DNA of 25,874 bases from JADJTT01 sp049306275 (GTDB taxonomy: Bacteria; Bacteroidota; Bacteroidia; Chitinophagales; Saprospiraceae). The notes beneath the pieces were generated by a model, which was given only the letters and a program-made list of their open reading frames with translations, was not told the DNA's origin and ran no database searches. A program made the translations under genes and the position numbers. Shown piece by piece: positions 14,685 through 22,627 of this stretch (positions are counted from its first letter, which is position 1; every line of letters starts with the position of its first letter). The DNA is taken from assembly GCA_049306275.1 (NCBI GenBank), contig JBAQQB010000185.1:1-25874 (forward strand). The letters are read 5' to 3'.

Positions 14685-14711
14685 ATGTTTGTGGTTGCCC
14701 CTAAAAATAGT

Positions 14712-14750
14712 AAAAAAAAGCCCCTCCGGCGCGCCGGAGGGGCTTTTTTT
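14712..14750. terminator. bidirectional intrinsic terminator
   Basis: A perfect GC-rich hairpin, AGCCCCTCCGGC at 14719-14730 paired with its complement ending at 14743, is flanked by A8 on the left and T7 on the right. It works in both directions. On the minus strand it ends the transcript of the 14757-16148 gene immediately after its stop. Confidence 0.9.
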
Positions 14751-14756
14751 CTCCCC

Positions 14757-16148
14757 TCACGCTTCCTTCTTCCGCGTCCGCTTCGTCTTGAAGATCTCGA
14801 TGATCTCCTTCTCCTTGAGGAAATTCCATTCCTGGAAGGAGTGGGCGACGAACTTCTTGATGTCCTGGTAGTCCTTGCCGCGCTTGTCGGTGAAGACCTT
14901 GAGGCAGTCGTACATGAAACGCATCGACAGGTCCTTCAGCTGCTGGTTGAAGTGCTGGTTGGAGAAGATGTCCATGTAGATGGGGAATGCCTTGGTCAGC
15001 TCGAAGTACTCGGGGTAATCGGCCGGTTCGAGCGGGCTGATATGGCGCTTGAAGTACCGGTAGATCATCTGCCGCACGCATTCGTTTTCGGTCGACATCC
15101 CTTCGTGGCGGTTGTAGTAGACCTTGACGGCCTCCTGCGCCTTGTCGGAGCGGAAGCCTTCTTCGTGCACGATGTCGAGCATCTTGTAGTATTCGGAGAG
15201 CTCGTCCTTGACCTTGAGGTCCATGGCCGTGAGTGCGCGCACGTCGGCGTTGTCGTCGACGTCGAGGCCGTGCTGCTCCATTTCCAGAAGGTACTCCATC
15301 CAGTCGTGGGAGAAATGCGGGGTGGCCTTGCGCATTTTGTGAAGTGTCTCCTCCATGGTGGTGCGGTCTTCGCCTTCGAGGTCGAAGAAATTGGCGTAGA
15401 GGAAGAGCGCCTTCATGTGCCCGGCCGTGCCGTGGAATTCCTTGTTGGCCAGGAATGCGGTGATCTCGGGCAGTACGGTAGAGTTATCGGCGCCTTCCAG
15501 TTTGATGCGGTGGATGATGAACTGGAGCAGGGGGCCGATGGTAGCCGTCAGTTCGCCCGCTTTGGTGGGAAACTGGGCGGTTTGGTAATTGTCGTGTGCG
15601 AACTGCCGCTTGTAGCGCTGGTAGCCCTCCTTGCGGTCGGCGTCGCGGCGGTACTTGTCGAGCTTCTGGCTCTGGAGGTAGTAGCGCACTTTTTTATTTT
15701 CGAAAGCATTGATCAGGTTGGTGATCCAGATGTCGGAGCTGAGAGCGAAACCGATCTGTATCGACTGGCCGATGCGCTTTTTGAGGATTTCGAAGTTGGC
15801 GGAGTCGCAGATGGCCTGGAGCACATCCTTGAAGTGTTCCTGCGGGCGCACGTAGCGGCAGTATTCGTCGATCTCGCCGCGCAGCACGGAGTAGCCCAGT
15901 ATTTTGGGCAGGAAAAGCCCTTCAAACTCCGGAAGCAACAGCAGGCGCTCCAGCGCGACGAGTTGCAGGGGGTTCTCCAGGGCAACCTGGGCGTAGAATT
16001 CGGCGATGCGAGGTTCGTAGAGGTCCTTCAGTGCGTTGTAGTCCTCTTCCTCCTCGGTTTCGAGATAGGTGGAGAGCTCTGCGGATTCCTGAATTTCACC
16101 GGCCAGGTATTCGAGCTGCTCCACGTAGTGTTCTGATAACTCCTTCAT
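14757..16148 (-). CDS. conserved-looking protein of unknown function
   Basis: A 463-aa soluble, strongly helical, acidic protein, ending in a basic tail (KTKRTRKKEA). It has no signal peptide, membrane segment or recognised catalytic motif. The helix-rich pattern with regular Leu/Tyr spacing suggests an alpha-solenoid or scaffold. The frame opens at 16184, but the 12 extra residues include one arm of the inverted repeat at 16165-16205, so Met at 16148 (MKELSEHYVEQ) is preferred. It lies downstream of rpsP, where rimM or trmD often follow in other bacteria. It has its own strong terminator. Function unknown. Confidence 0.85.
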   Translation of the reverse strand: MKELSEHYVEQLEYLAGEIQESAELSTYLETEEEEDYNALKDLYEPRIAEFYAQVALENPLQLVALERLLLLPEFEGLFLPKILGYSVLRGEIDEYCRYVRPQEHFKDVLQAICDSANFEILKKRIGQSIQIGFALSSDIWITNLINAFENKKVRYYLQSQKLDKYRRDADRKEGYQRYKRQFAHDNYQTAQFPTKAGELTATIGPLLQFIIHRIKLEGADNSTVLPEITAFLANKEFHGTAGHMKALFLYANFFDLEGEDRTTMEETLHKMRKATPHFSHDWMEYLLEMEQHGLDVDDNADVRALTAMDLKVKDELSEYYKMLDIVHEEGFRSDKAQEAVKVYYNRHEGMSTENECVRQMIYRYFKRHISPLEPADYPEYFELTKAFPIYMDIFSNQHFNQQLKDLSMRFMYDCLKVFTDKRGKDYQDIKKFVAHSFQEWNFLKEKEIIEIFKTKRTRKKEA

Positions 16149-16164
16149 AAAGGTCCATTTTGAA

Positions 16165-16205
16165 CATGGACCTGACGGGGACAATTAAGCCCTGCCAGGT
16201 CCATG
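16165..16205. terminator. hairpin after rpsP
   Basis: CATGGACCTG (16165-16174) and CAGGTCCATG (16196-16205) form a perfect 10-bp stem around a 21-nt loop, between the rpsP stop and the next minus-strand start. No long T-tract follows on the minus strand, so it may be a processing or attenuation structure and not a full terminator. Confidence 0.6.
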
Positions 16206-16249
16206 CATTGATCAAACTTATAAAAAGCGGCCTTGCGGCTGCCTCTGTT

Positions 16250-16837
16250 TTACTCCTTATCTTCTCCTTCCTGTGCGTCTGCGTCAGCGCCGTTATCGTC
16301 GGTTGCCGGCGTTTCTTCTTCCGCTGCTGCGGGCGTCTCTGCTACTTCTTCTGCTTCTTCGGCTGCGGCTTCTGCTACGGTTTCTTCCACTTCTTCTGCC
16401 ACGGGTTCGGGCGTCACTGGCTTGGCTGCCGGGGTACCGAACACTTTAGCGTGGTAATCGCGTTTTTCTGCCTTGGTCTTCTCGATGCGGGAAGCCACTT
16501 TGGCTTCTTTCTTGTCGATCCACTCCTGGTAGAGCTGGTCGGCTGCTTCCTGAGTGAGGGCGCCTTTGGTCACCCCGCGGTTGAGGTGCTTGCGGAACAT
16601 CACGCCTTTGAAACGGAGGATAGCGCGAACGGTATCCGTCGGTTGCGCGCCTTTGATGATCCAGTCGAAAGCCTTGTCGCGGTCGATCTCGATCGTGGCG
16701 GGCTTGGTCATCGGGTTGTAAGTACCCAGTTTCTCGATGAAACGGCCATCGCGCGGCGAGCGGCCGTCAGCGATGACGATGTGATAGAAGGGCGCTTTTT
16801 TGCGGCCCTTGCGTTGTAAACGCATTTTAACTGCCAT
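16250..16837 (-). CDS. rpsP: 30S ribosomal protein S16 with acidic C-terminal extension
   Basis: S16 is an early-assembling small-subunit protein. The first 85 or so of 195 residues are the canonical domain: MAVKMRLQRKGRKKAPFYHI, ADGRSPRDGRFIEKLGTYNP, DKAFDWIIKGAQPTDTVRAI. Residues 90-140 are a basic helical segment, and 145-195 are a low-complexity Ala/Glu/Asp tail. Long S16 proteins with such tails are usual in Bacteroidota, against about 80-90 residues in E. coli. A promoter-like element and a leader hairpin precede it on the minus strand. Confidence 0.97.
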   Translation of the reverse strand: MAVKMRLQRKGRKKAPFYHIVIADGRSPRDGRFIEKLGTYNPMTKPATIEIDRDKAFDWIIKGAQPTDTVRAILRFKGVMFRKHLNRGVTKGALTQEAADQLYQEWIDKKEAKVASRIEKTKAEKRDYHAKVFGTPAAKPVTPEPVAEEVEETVAEAAAEEAEEVAETPAAAEEETPATDDNGADADAQEGEDKE

Positions 16838-16866
16838 AACGGTTAATACTGTTTTAATTTAACCAT

Positions 16867-16899
16867 AACCTGCGGACCTTGCATAGCAAGCGGCAGGTT
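16867..16899 (-). promoter_or_regulatory. nested hairpin in the rpsP leader
   Basis: AACCTGC (16867-16873) pairs with GCAGGTT (16893-16899), and inside it CTTGC pairs with GCAAG around a 3-nt loop. It lies between the candidate promoter and the rpsP start, so it would be in the 5' untranslated RNA. It could serve autogenous control of a ribosomal protein gene or be a transcript-end element; there is no direct evidence for either. Confidence 0.5.
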
Positions 16900-16910
16900 T
16901 TTACCGGGCG

Positions 16911-16941
16911 CGAAGGTAAATATATTTTCCGGATGGCGCAA
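16911..16941 (-). promoter_or_regulatory. candidate promoter of rpsP
   Basis: On the minus strand TTG (16941-16939), a 20-nt spacer, then TACCTTCG (16918-16911), one mismatch from TAnnTTTG. Spacing fits the Bacteroidota -33/-7 promoter. It would give a leader of about 65-70 nt that carries the hairpin at 16867-16899. Confidence 0.5.
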
Positions 16942-16982
16942 GTTTTCTTTAATTTGTAAACGAATCATCCCAAATACAGCCG

Positions 16983-19559
16983 ATGAGAATCTCGCTTTGC
17001 CTCTTACTGCTCTGCGCCCTCCATGCGCCCCCCCTCCCCTCCCAAACCTCCATTTCCGGCATCGTCAACGCCTATGCCGGGGTGAATGCCATCGACTACT
17101 GCGCGGCAAAACTCACCGTGGCCAGTACAACCGGTTTCCAGCCCGGCCAAGCCGTGCTGCTCATACAGATGCAGGGCGCTGCGATCAACGAAAGCAACTC
17201 TTCCAGCTTTGGCAACATCACCGATATCGGAGGGGCGGGGCTGTACGAGCGCGCCCGCATCGCACAGATCAACGGCAGCGATATTTTTCTGGAACATGAA
17301 CTGGTCAATACCTACGTCCTTTCCGGAAAAGTGCAACTGGTTTCCATCCCCGAATACGCTTCGGCCACAGTAACCGGCACGCTGCAACCCCAGGCCTGGA
17401 ACGGCGCCACCGGCGGCGTGCTGGCCCTTGACGTGGCAGGAACCCTCACCCTCAACGCCCCCATCTCTGCCGATGCCCGCGGTTTCCGGGGCGGACAGCT
17501 CCAGGTGGTCAACAGCAACTGCGAATGGTTCCTCAACGAAGACGACTGGTACTACGGCTCGACCAACTGGCGGGGCGCCTGGAAAGGAGAAGGCGTGGCC
17601 GCCTATATTTCGGGAAAAGAAAAAGGCCGCGGCGCCCAGGCCAACGGCGGGGGCGGCGGCAACGACCACAACGCGGGCGGAGGCGGTGGCGCGCAGGCAG
17701 CCACAGGCGGTGGCGGGGGCGACAACATCCCCAATTCCACTTTCGGCTGCGACGGCGACTTCCCCGGCGCAGGGGGCAAAAGCCTGCCCAATACCACAAC
17801 CCGCATCTTCCTGGGCGGCGGAGGGGGCGCAGGCCATGCCGACGACCCCGGCACCGGAACAGGAGGCGGCGCAGGCGGCGGCATCATCGTCGTCTGGGCA
17901 GGCAGCATCGACGGACAAAACCAGGTCATCTCGGCCCGGGGGCAGGACGTGCCCAACGCCACAGGCGACGGCGCGGGCGGCGGCGGCGCAGGCGGTACCA
18001 TCGTGCTGAACTACGGTTCGGCTTCCAACCCCTTCCAGGTCTTGCTCAACGGCGGCAAAGGCGGCAACACCAACAACTTCGCCGACCGCTGCTACGCGCC
18101 CGGCGGCGGTGGCAGCGGCGGAAGGCTGCTGCGCAACGGTCCGGCCCCCGCCACCCTGCAACTCGCGGGCGGCATTGCGGGCGTCAACAACACGCCATCT
18201 TCGGTCTGCCCTACCCCCCAAAACGGCGCCACGGCAGGAGCTGCCGGGCAGGAAAGCACCCTGGCATCATTTCCCGAAGGCACCATACCCATCCAATTTC
18301 CCGACATCACACAAAATACGCCGCCGGGTCTCACCGTCTGTCCCGCCCAGGCCGCCAGCCTGAGCGTACAAGCCGCCGGCAACGGGCTCAGCTTCCAGTG
18401 GCAGGTCAATGCCGGCAGCGGATTCAACAACCTCTCCGACAATGCCTTTTACGCAGGCACCCAGACCGCCACGCTCCAACTCCTCGACCCGCAAGCCGGC
18501 TGGAACGGCTACCAGTACCGCTGCCTCATCAGCAGCGCCTGCTTCGACCCGCTGATCTCAAACACTACTTTGCTGAGCATAGAGTCGCCAGCTATCGCAG
18601 ATTTTTCTTTTTCGGTAAATGGAAACAGTGTAATGTTTACCAGCACGAGCATCAATGCCGACTCGCTGAGCTGGTCGTTTGGCGACGGCGGGCAGAGCAG
18701 CCTGCCCAACCCGGAACATACGTATAATAACGAGGGGAACTACCTGGTCACCCTGACCGCCTTCAACGCCTGCGGCGGCGCCTCGATCAGCCTGCCGGTT
18801 ACTGTGGGCTTTCCGCCTGTGGCGGGCTTCGACGCCGACTTCACCGGGGGCTGCGCACCGCTGAGCGTGCAGTTCGAAGACCTCTCCAACGGCAACAACA
18901 TCAACTCGTGGAACTGGTCTTTCCCTGGGGGGCAGCCGGCCTCCTCCACCCTCTCTGAACCGCAGGTGCTCTACAACACGCCCGGTGTGTTCGACGTCAC
19001 GCTGATCGTGGGCAACGGCATCGGCTTCGATACGATCTCAAAAACGGCTTTTATCGAGGTGGTATCACCGCCGGAGGCTTCGTTCAGCTACACCGTTTCG
19101 GGCGATACGGTATTTTTTCAAAATACCTCGACAGGCGGCAGCCTGGTGTACAGCTGGGATTTCGGCGACGGCTCCTCCCTTTCCGGCGCTACCAACCCGG
19201 TGCACGTTTTTCCGGGTCCCGGTACGTATGAAGTGACCCTGCTGGCGCTCACCACCTATTGCGGGAGCGCTACTTCCCTCTTCATCCAGGTGGGTCCCAA
19301 TGCGGCGAAAGAGCACAACTCCGGCATATTGCGCATTTTCCCCAACCCATTTTCCGAAACCATACAAGTCGAAATGCCGCTACCCGGCCTTCTGGATTGC
19401 AATATCTGGAACGCCCAGGGCAGGCTCATGCTGCAAACCACGCTGTTGGAAGGCCTGAATGAACTGGACGCCAGCCGCTGGCCGGCAGGCATGTACTGGA
19501 TAGAATGGAGGATGAATGGCAGGATTTACGGGCAAAAGCTGGTCAAAATGGCGCCCTAG
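16983..19559 (+). CDS. secreted Gly-rich PKD-repeat protein with type IX secretion C-terminal domain
   Basis: An 858-aa cell-surface or secreted protein. Order: signal peptide 1-20 (MRISLCLLLLCALHAPPLPS); a beta-rich N-terminal region to about 200; a glycine-rich tract of about 215-400 with many GGGGG runs separated by short segments; an Ig-like segment near 450-530; three PKD-type domains at about 535-770 (WSFGDGG, WNWSFPGG, WDFGDGS followed by HTY/VLY/HVF); and a C-terminal sorting domain from 780 (RIFPNPFSE, ending GQKLVKMAP). The last domain marks export through the type IX secretion system. Probably an adhesin or matrix component. Substrate or ligand cannot be told. Its stop overlaps the convergent 47-aa gene's stop. 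Confidence 0.92.
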   Translation: MRISLCLLLLCALHAPPLPSQTSISGIVNAYAGVNAIDYCAAKLTVASTTGFQPGQAVLLIQMQGAAINESNSSSFGNITDIGGAGLYERARIAQINGSDIFLEHELVNTYVLSGKVQLVSIPEYASATVTGTLQPQAWNGATGGVLALDVAGTLTLNAPISADARGFRGGQLQVVNSNCEWFLNEDDWYYGSTNWRGAWKGEGVAAYISGKEKGRGAQANGGGGGNDHNAGGGGGAQAATGGGGGDNIPNSTFGCDGDFPGAGGKSLPNTTTRIFLGGGGGAGHADDPGTGTGGGAGGGIIVVWAGSIDGQNQVISARGQDVPNATGDGAGGGGAGGTIVLNYGSASNPFQVLLNGGKGGNTNNFADRCYAPGGGGSGGRLLRNGPAPATLQLAGGIAGVNNTPSSVCPTPQNGATAGAAGQESTLASFPEGTIPIQFPDITQNTPPGLTVCPAQAASLSVQAAGNGLSFQWQVNAGSGFNNLSDNAFYAGTQTATLQLLDPQAGWNGYQYRCLISSACFDPLISNTTLLSIESPAIADFSFSVNGNSVMFTSTSINADSLSWSFGDGGQSSLPNPEHTYNNEGNYLVTLTAFNACGGASISLPVTVGFPPVAGFDADFTGGCAPLSVQFEDLSNGNNINSWNWSFPGGQPASSTLSEPQVLYNTPGVFDVTLIVGNGIGFDTISKTAFIEVVSPPEASFSYTVSGDTVFFQNTSTGGSLVYSWDFGDGSSLSGATNPVHVFPGPGTYEVTLLALTTYCGSATSLFIQVGPNAAKEHNSGILRIFPNPFSETIQVEMPLPGLLDCNIWNAQGRLMLQTTLLEGLNELDASRWPAGMYWIEWRMNGRIYGQKLVKMAP

Positions 19560-19699
19560 TCCACCCATTCCAGCTTCTCCGTCTTTTTGACCATGTAGCA
19601 GCCTCCCTGGTCTACCACTACATAAGCGATCACGACCAGGCATATGGCCAGGATGATCATGTCTATTTTGCTGATGATGGGCTTTTTGCCTTCTTCCAT
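19556..19699 (-). CDS. 47-aa single-pass membrane peptide
   Basis: The sequence starts MEEGKKPIISKIDMI, continues with a hydrophobic helix (IILAICLVVIAYVVV), then DQGGCYMVKKTEKLEWVD. One transmembrane helix with a short basic cytosolic end is the whole protein. The frame is open upstream to 20038, but that part is a translation of the dispersed palindromic repeat, so the Met at 19699 is the credible start. Its stop overlaps the stop of the PKD gene in a CTAG. No family recognised. Confidence 0.6.
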   Translation of the reverse strand: MEEGKKPIISKIDMIILAICLVVIAYVVVDQGGCYMVKKTEKLEWVD

Positions 19700-19754
19700 A
19701 TTGTCTGAACTGTGATTGATGGGATTCTTCTGATTACCTTGATTATAGTTGGTT

Positions 19755-19870
19755 TTAGAATTCTTGCGAAAATTATTTCCTGGTTTGGGAGAAAAAAATG
19801 TTCGACCTCTCCGAGGTCGGTAAAATGGAAACACTTGAATGCTACAAACATGCCACCTCTCCGAGGTGGA
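19755..19870 (-). repeat. dispersed double-palindrome repeat, unit 2 (inverted)
   Basis: Palindromes ACCTCTCCGAGGT are at 19805-19817 and 19855-19867, again exactly 50 bp apart. Read on the minus strand, the intervening text (GTTTGTAGCATT, then TTTCCATTTTACCG) and tail (TTCTCCCAAAC, AATTTTCGCAAGAATT) match unit 1 closely. Confidence 0.85.
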
Positions 19871-19877
19871 GCCTGTA

Positions 19878-19992
19878 CTGACCTCGGAGAGGTCATACGT
19901 TTGTAGAAAAAACGATTCATTTTTTCCCCGACCTCGGAGAGGTCGCACATTTCCACCCCGTAATCGGGAAGTTATTCCCAAAACGATTCTTA
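19878..19992 (+). repeat. dispersed double-palindrome repeat, unit 3
   Basis: Palindromes are at 19881-19893 and 19931-19943, 50 bp apart, in the orientation of unit 1 and inverted relative to adjoining unit 2. The spacer is more diverged, but ACGTTTGTAG, CATTTT and the tail TCGCACATT, ATCGGGAAGT, CGATTCTTA are kept. Together with unit 2 it fills most of the gene-free 19700-20046 interval upstream of the 47-aa gene and downstream of the receptor gene. Confidence 0.8.
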
Positions 19993-20046
19993 ATGATTCA
20001 TCATGAATCAAACAAATCACATGAATCAAACGAATCAAAGTTCAGA

Positions 20047-22590
20047 CTAAAACTCCATACGAACCCTCAAATTCACCCGCCTGCCCGTCAAATAATTGGG
20101 AATGGCGTACTGCTGGTTGAAAACCGTCTTGATCCAGGTGTTGGAGGCCACGTTCTGCACCTTCATCATATTGAAGATCTCCAGGCTGAGCCAGGTGCTG
20201 CGGCTGAAGCGCAGGAAGTGGCGGGGCTTCTCCGCACGGCGCTCCTGCTCCCAGAGCATGATGGAGAAGCCGATGTCGACGCGGTGGTAGGGCGAGAAGC
20301 GGTAGGTATTGCGATACACCCGGTTGTTGTCGAGCAGGCCGTAGGGCAGGCCGGTGCCGACCGTGAAGTTGAGGTGCATCTTGAAGTTTTCATTTTTCGG
20401 AAAATAATCCTGGAAAAACACCGACAGGGTCATGAACTGGTCGGTGGGGCGAGGTACATCCTTAACCGGCTCTGCTGCGGGTTTGCCGTACTCCCTGCGC
20501 AGGTGCTGCACCCCGTCGAGGCGCTCGCGGGCGCGCAGGAAGGAGAGGTTGAACCAGGATTCAGCCCCCGGCACAAACTCGCCGTTGAGGCGGAAGTCGA
20601 CGCCCGTGACATAGCCTGCAGCGTCGTTTTGCCCGGAATAGCGGATACGGACGTTCTCTATATCGTACGACACCTGGTCCCACAACCACTTGTAGTATGC
20701 CTCCGTGATGAAGCGAAACTTCTTGGGGTTGTTCTTTCCCATGTAAAAATCCCAGGTAAACCCGCCGAGCAGGTGGGCCGACTTCTGCGCCAGCACATCG
20801 GTGTTGATGAGGCCCTGCGGGTTGCGCAATTCGCGGTAGAAGGGCGGCTGGTAGTAGAGGCCGCCAGCGAGGCGGTAGGTGATGTCGCGGCCGCGCCAAA
20901 GGGGTTTGAAGAGAATCTGGGCCCGTGGCGTGACGAAGGCCTCGCCGTTGAGGTCCCAATACGCGGCCCGCACGCCGGCGGTGATGCGCAGGTCGGCCAC
21001 GCTGTCCTTGCGCCAGGTGTAGGTGTCCTGCACGTAGGCGGTGAGGCGGTTGGAGGAAAGGGGGGCCAGCTGTTTTTTGATCACCCGGAACACCTGCACC
21101 TGGTTGGTATCGTAGGGCAGGGAGTAGCCGGCCGAGTCGAGGCGCTCCCATTCGTTGAGTTGGTCGTCGATCCATTCGTTCTGCCACTTGGCGCTCCACT
21201 GGAAGAAGTGGCTGCTGGCCGCCTCGGGGTCTTTCAGGTCGCGTTCCAGTTCGTAGCCGCCTTTCTGCTCCACGTTGGTGACGTTGGCGAAGAGGTAGTT
21301 GCGCACGTATTGCTGCTGGGTGCCCGCGCCGAGTTCGGTGAGCACCTCACCGAAATTGTCGCTGCCCAGGTTGGAGTCGATCTCCCGCAGGCTGTAGTAG
21401 CCAGTGATGTCGAAGCGCTCGTTTTCGGCGCTCTGGTAGCGGGAGGCGAGGAACTTCAGGAAATAGGGGTTGTGCCTGCGCTCCGGCAGATAGGTCAGCG
21501 ACACGCCGGTGAGGTTGGTGGTAAAATCGTCGACTTCCTGCCCTTCGAACACGGCGAAGAGCTCCAGCGCGAAGTCCACCAGGCCGAAGGCGGTAGAGCG
21601 GGTCTGGGGCGTGAAGCGGAACACGCTGCGATTGAGGTTGCCGATCACGCCGAGCTGCCAGTGGGGATGGAAGTCGTAGGTGACGTAGGCCTGGATATCC
21701 GTAAAATCGGGCAGGTATTCGCCCTGCACGTCGAGGCTGCCGAGCAGGTAGCGCGTGGTTTTGTAACGGGCGCCGAGCAGGTAACGCAGCTTTTTGTAGT
21801 GGGCTTTGCCGAGTTGGAGGCTACCCTCCAGATGGCCCGTAGCGCCCAGGGCGCTGGCGCTGACCGAGGCCCGCAGGCTGTCGGGACGCTTGTACTGGAT
21901 ATCGAGCACCGACGATTGCTTGTCGCCGAAGCGCGCTTCAAAGCCGCCCGAGGAAAAACTCAGGCTGCGAATGAGGTCGATGTTGGGAAAAGTGAGACCC
22001 TCCTGCTGTCCGGCGCGGATGAGCTGGGGGCGGTATATTTCAAAGTCGTTGACGTAGACCAGGTTTTCGTCGTAGTTGCCGCCCCGCACGTTGTACTGCG
22101 AGCTCAGCTCGCCGCCGGTACCCGAGCTGGCGCCAAGGGCGATGTGGGGCAACACGCTTTCCAGGTTGCCGGTAGTGGTGGGCAGCAGCTTCAGCTCTGT
22201 CACCCCCTCCCTGATCATGCCCTCGTCGCCGATACGGCGGTCGGTCACGATGATCTCCACGTCGGAGGCGGCGGGGTCGAGTTCGAGGTTGAGGGTGAGC
22301 GAGGCGCCGGTTTCCAGGGGACCAAGCTCCCGTCTTTTCTCTTTGTAGCCGATGCGGGTGAAGACCACCGTGATCTTTTTCCCGGAGGGAACGGCCAGCC
22401 GGTAGCGCCCCCGCTCATTGGTCTCGGTGACCAGGTTGGCGCCGTCGACATAGACCGTCGCGTACTCGACGCCCTCTCCCGTGATCGCATCGGTGACCCG
22501 GCCTTCGAGGAAGGCGTTGGGGGTATCCTGGGCGGAAAGGGGCGCCAGGGCCAGGAGGAGGAGCAAGCAGATGGGGAGGAAGCGGGGCAT
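20047..22590 (-). CDS. TonB-dependent receptor with CarboxypepD_reg-like N-terminal domain
   Basis: An 847-aa outer-membrane active transporter. Signal peptide 1-20 (MPRFLPICLLLLLALAPLSA); a CarboxypepD_reg-like beta-sandwich at about 27-110 (FLEGRVTDAITGEGVEYATV); a plug domain at about 130-235 (LPHIALGASSGTGGELSSQY, VRGGNYDENLVYVNDFEIY); then a long 22-strand barrel rich in aromatic residues, ending in RVRMEF with a terminal Phe as expected for BAM recognition. No SusD partner lies next to it, so it is not a typical polysaccharide-utilisation pair; iron, cofactor or peptide uptake are possible. It lies 37 nt after rpe, which suggests co-transcription. Confidence 0.93.
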   Translation of the reverse strand: MPRFLPICLLLLLALAPLSAQDTPNAFLEGRVTDAITGEGVEYATVYVDGANLVTETNERGRYRLAVPSGKKITVVFTRIGYKEKRRELGPLETGASLTLNLELDPAASDVEIIVTDRRIGDEGMIREGVTELKLLPTTTGNLESVLPHIALGASSGTGGELSSQYNVRGGNYDENLVYVNDFEIYRPQLIRAGQQEGLTFPNIDLIRSLSFSSGGFEARFGDKQSSVLDIQYKRPDSLRASVSASALGATGHLEGSLQLGKAHYKKLRYLLGARYKTTRYLLGSLDVQGEYLPDFTDIQAYVTYDFHPHWQLGVIGNLNRSVFRFTPQTRSTAFGLVDFALELFAVFEGQEVDDFTTNLTGVSLTYLPERRHNPYFLKFLASRYQSAENERFDITGYYSLREIDSNLGSDNFGEVLTELGAGTQQQYVRNYLFANVTNVEQKGGYELERDLKDPEAASSHFFQWSAKWQNEWIDDQLNEWERLDSAGYSLPYDTNQVQVFRVIKKQLAPLSSNRLTAYVQDTYTWRKDSVADLRITAGVRAAYWDLNGEAFVTPRAQILFKPLWRGRDITYRLAGGLYYQPPFYRELRNPQGLINTDVLAQKSAHLLGGFTWDFYMGKNNPKKFRFITEAYYKWLWDQVSYDIENVRIRYSGQNDAAGYVTGVDFRLNGEFVPGAESWFNLSFLRARERLDGVQHLRREYGKPAAEPVKDVPRPTDQFMTLSVFFQDYFPKNENFKMHLNFTVGTGLPYGLLDNNRVYRNTYRFSPYHRVDIGFSIMLWEQERRAEKPRHFLRFSRSTWLSLEIFNMMKVQNVASNTWIKTVFNQQYAIPNYLTGRRVNLRVRMEF

Positions 22591-22627
22591 GGGGGAGGTG
22601 AAAAGGTGAAAAGGTGAAGGGTGAAGG
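22591..22627. repeat. tandem GGTGAAAA words between rpe and the receptor gene
   Basis: The 37-nt gap is almost entirely tandem copies of an 8-bp word: GGTGAAAA, GGTGAAAA, GGTGAAGG, GTGAAGG. There is only one arm, so no hairpin forms. It resembles the short-word arrays at other gene junctions in the window. Confidence 0.6.

Noticed and set aside
13305..16136. 943-codon open frame on the plus strand
   Set aside because: It is antisense to otsAB and the 475-aa reading frame and runs straight through the bidirectional terminator at 14712-14750. It arises from high-GC codon use, and the sense-strand proteins are clearly real.
19805..19943. Four regularly placed palindromes considered as a CRISPR array
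   Set aside because: The repeat is only 13 bp, the spacers resemble each other, orientation flips between units, and there are no cas genes.
19700..20038. N-terminal 113 residues of a 160-codon minus frame upstream of the 47-aa peptide
   Set aside because: The text is a translation of repeat units 2 and 3; only the C-terminal 47 residues look like a protein.
19993..22617. 874-codon open frame on the plus strand
   Set aside because: Exact antisense shadow of the TonB-dependent receptor; its translation is low-complexity His/Val/Gly-rich text without motifs.
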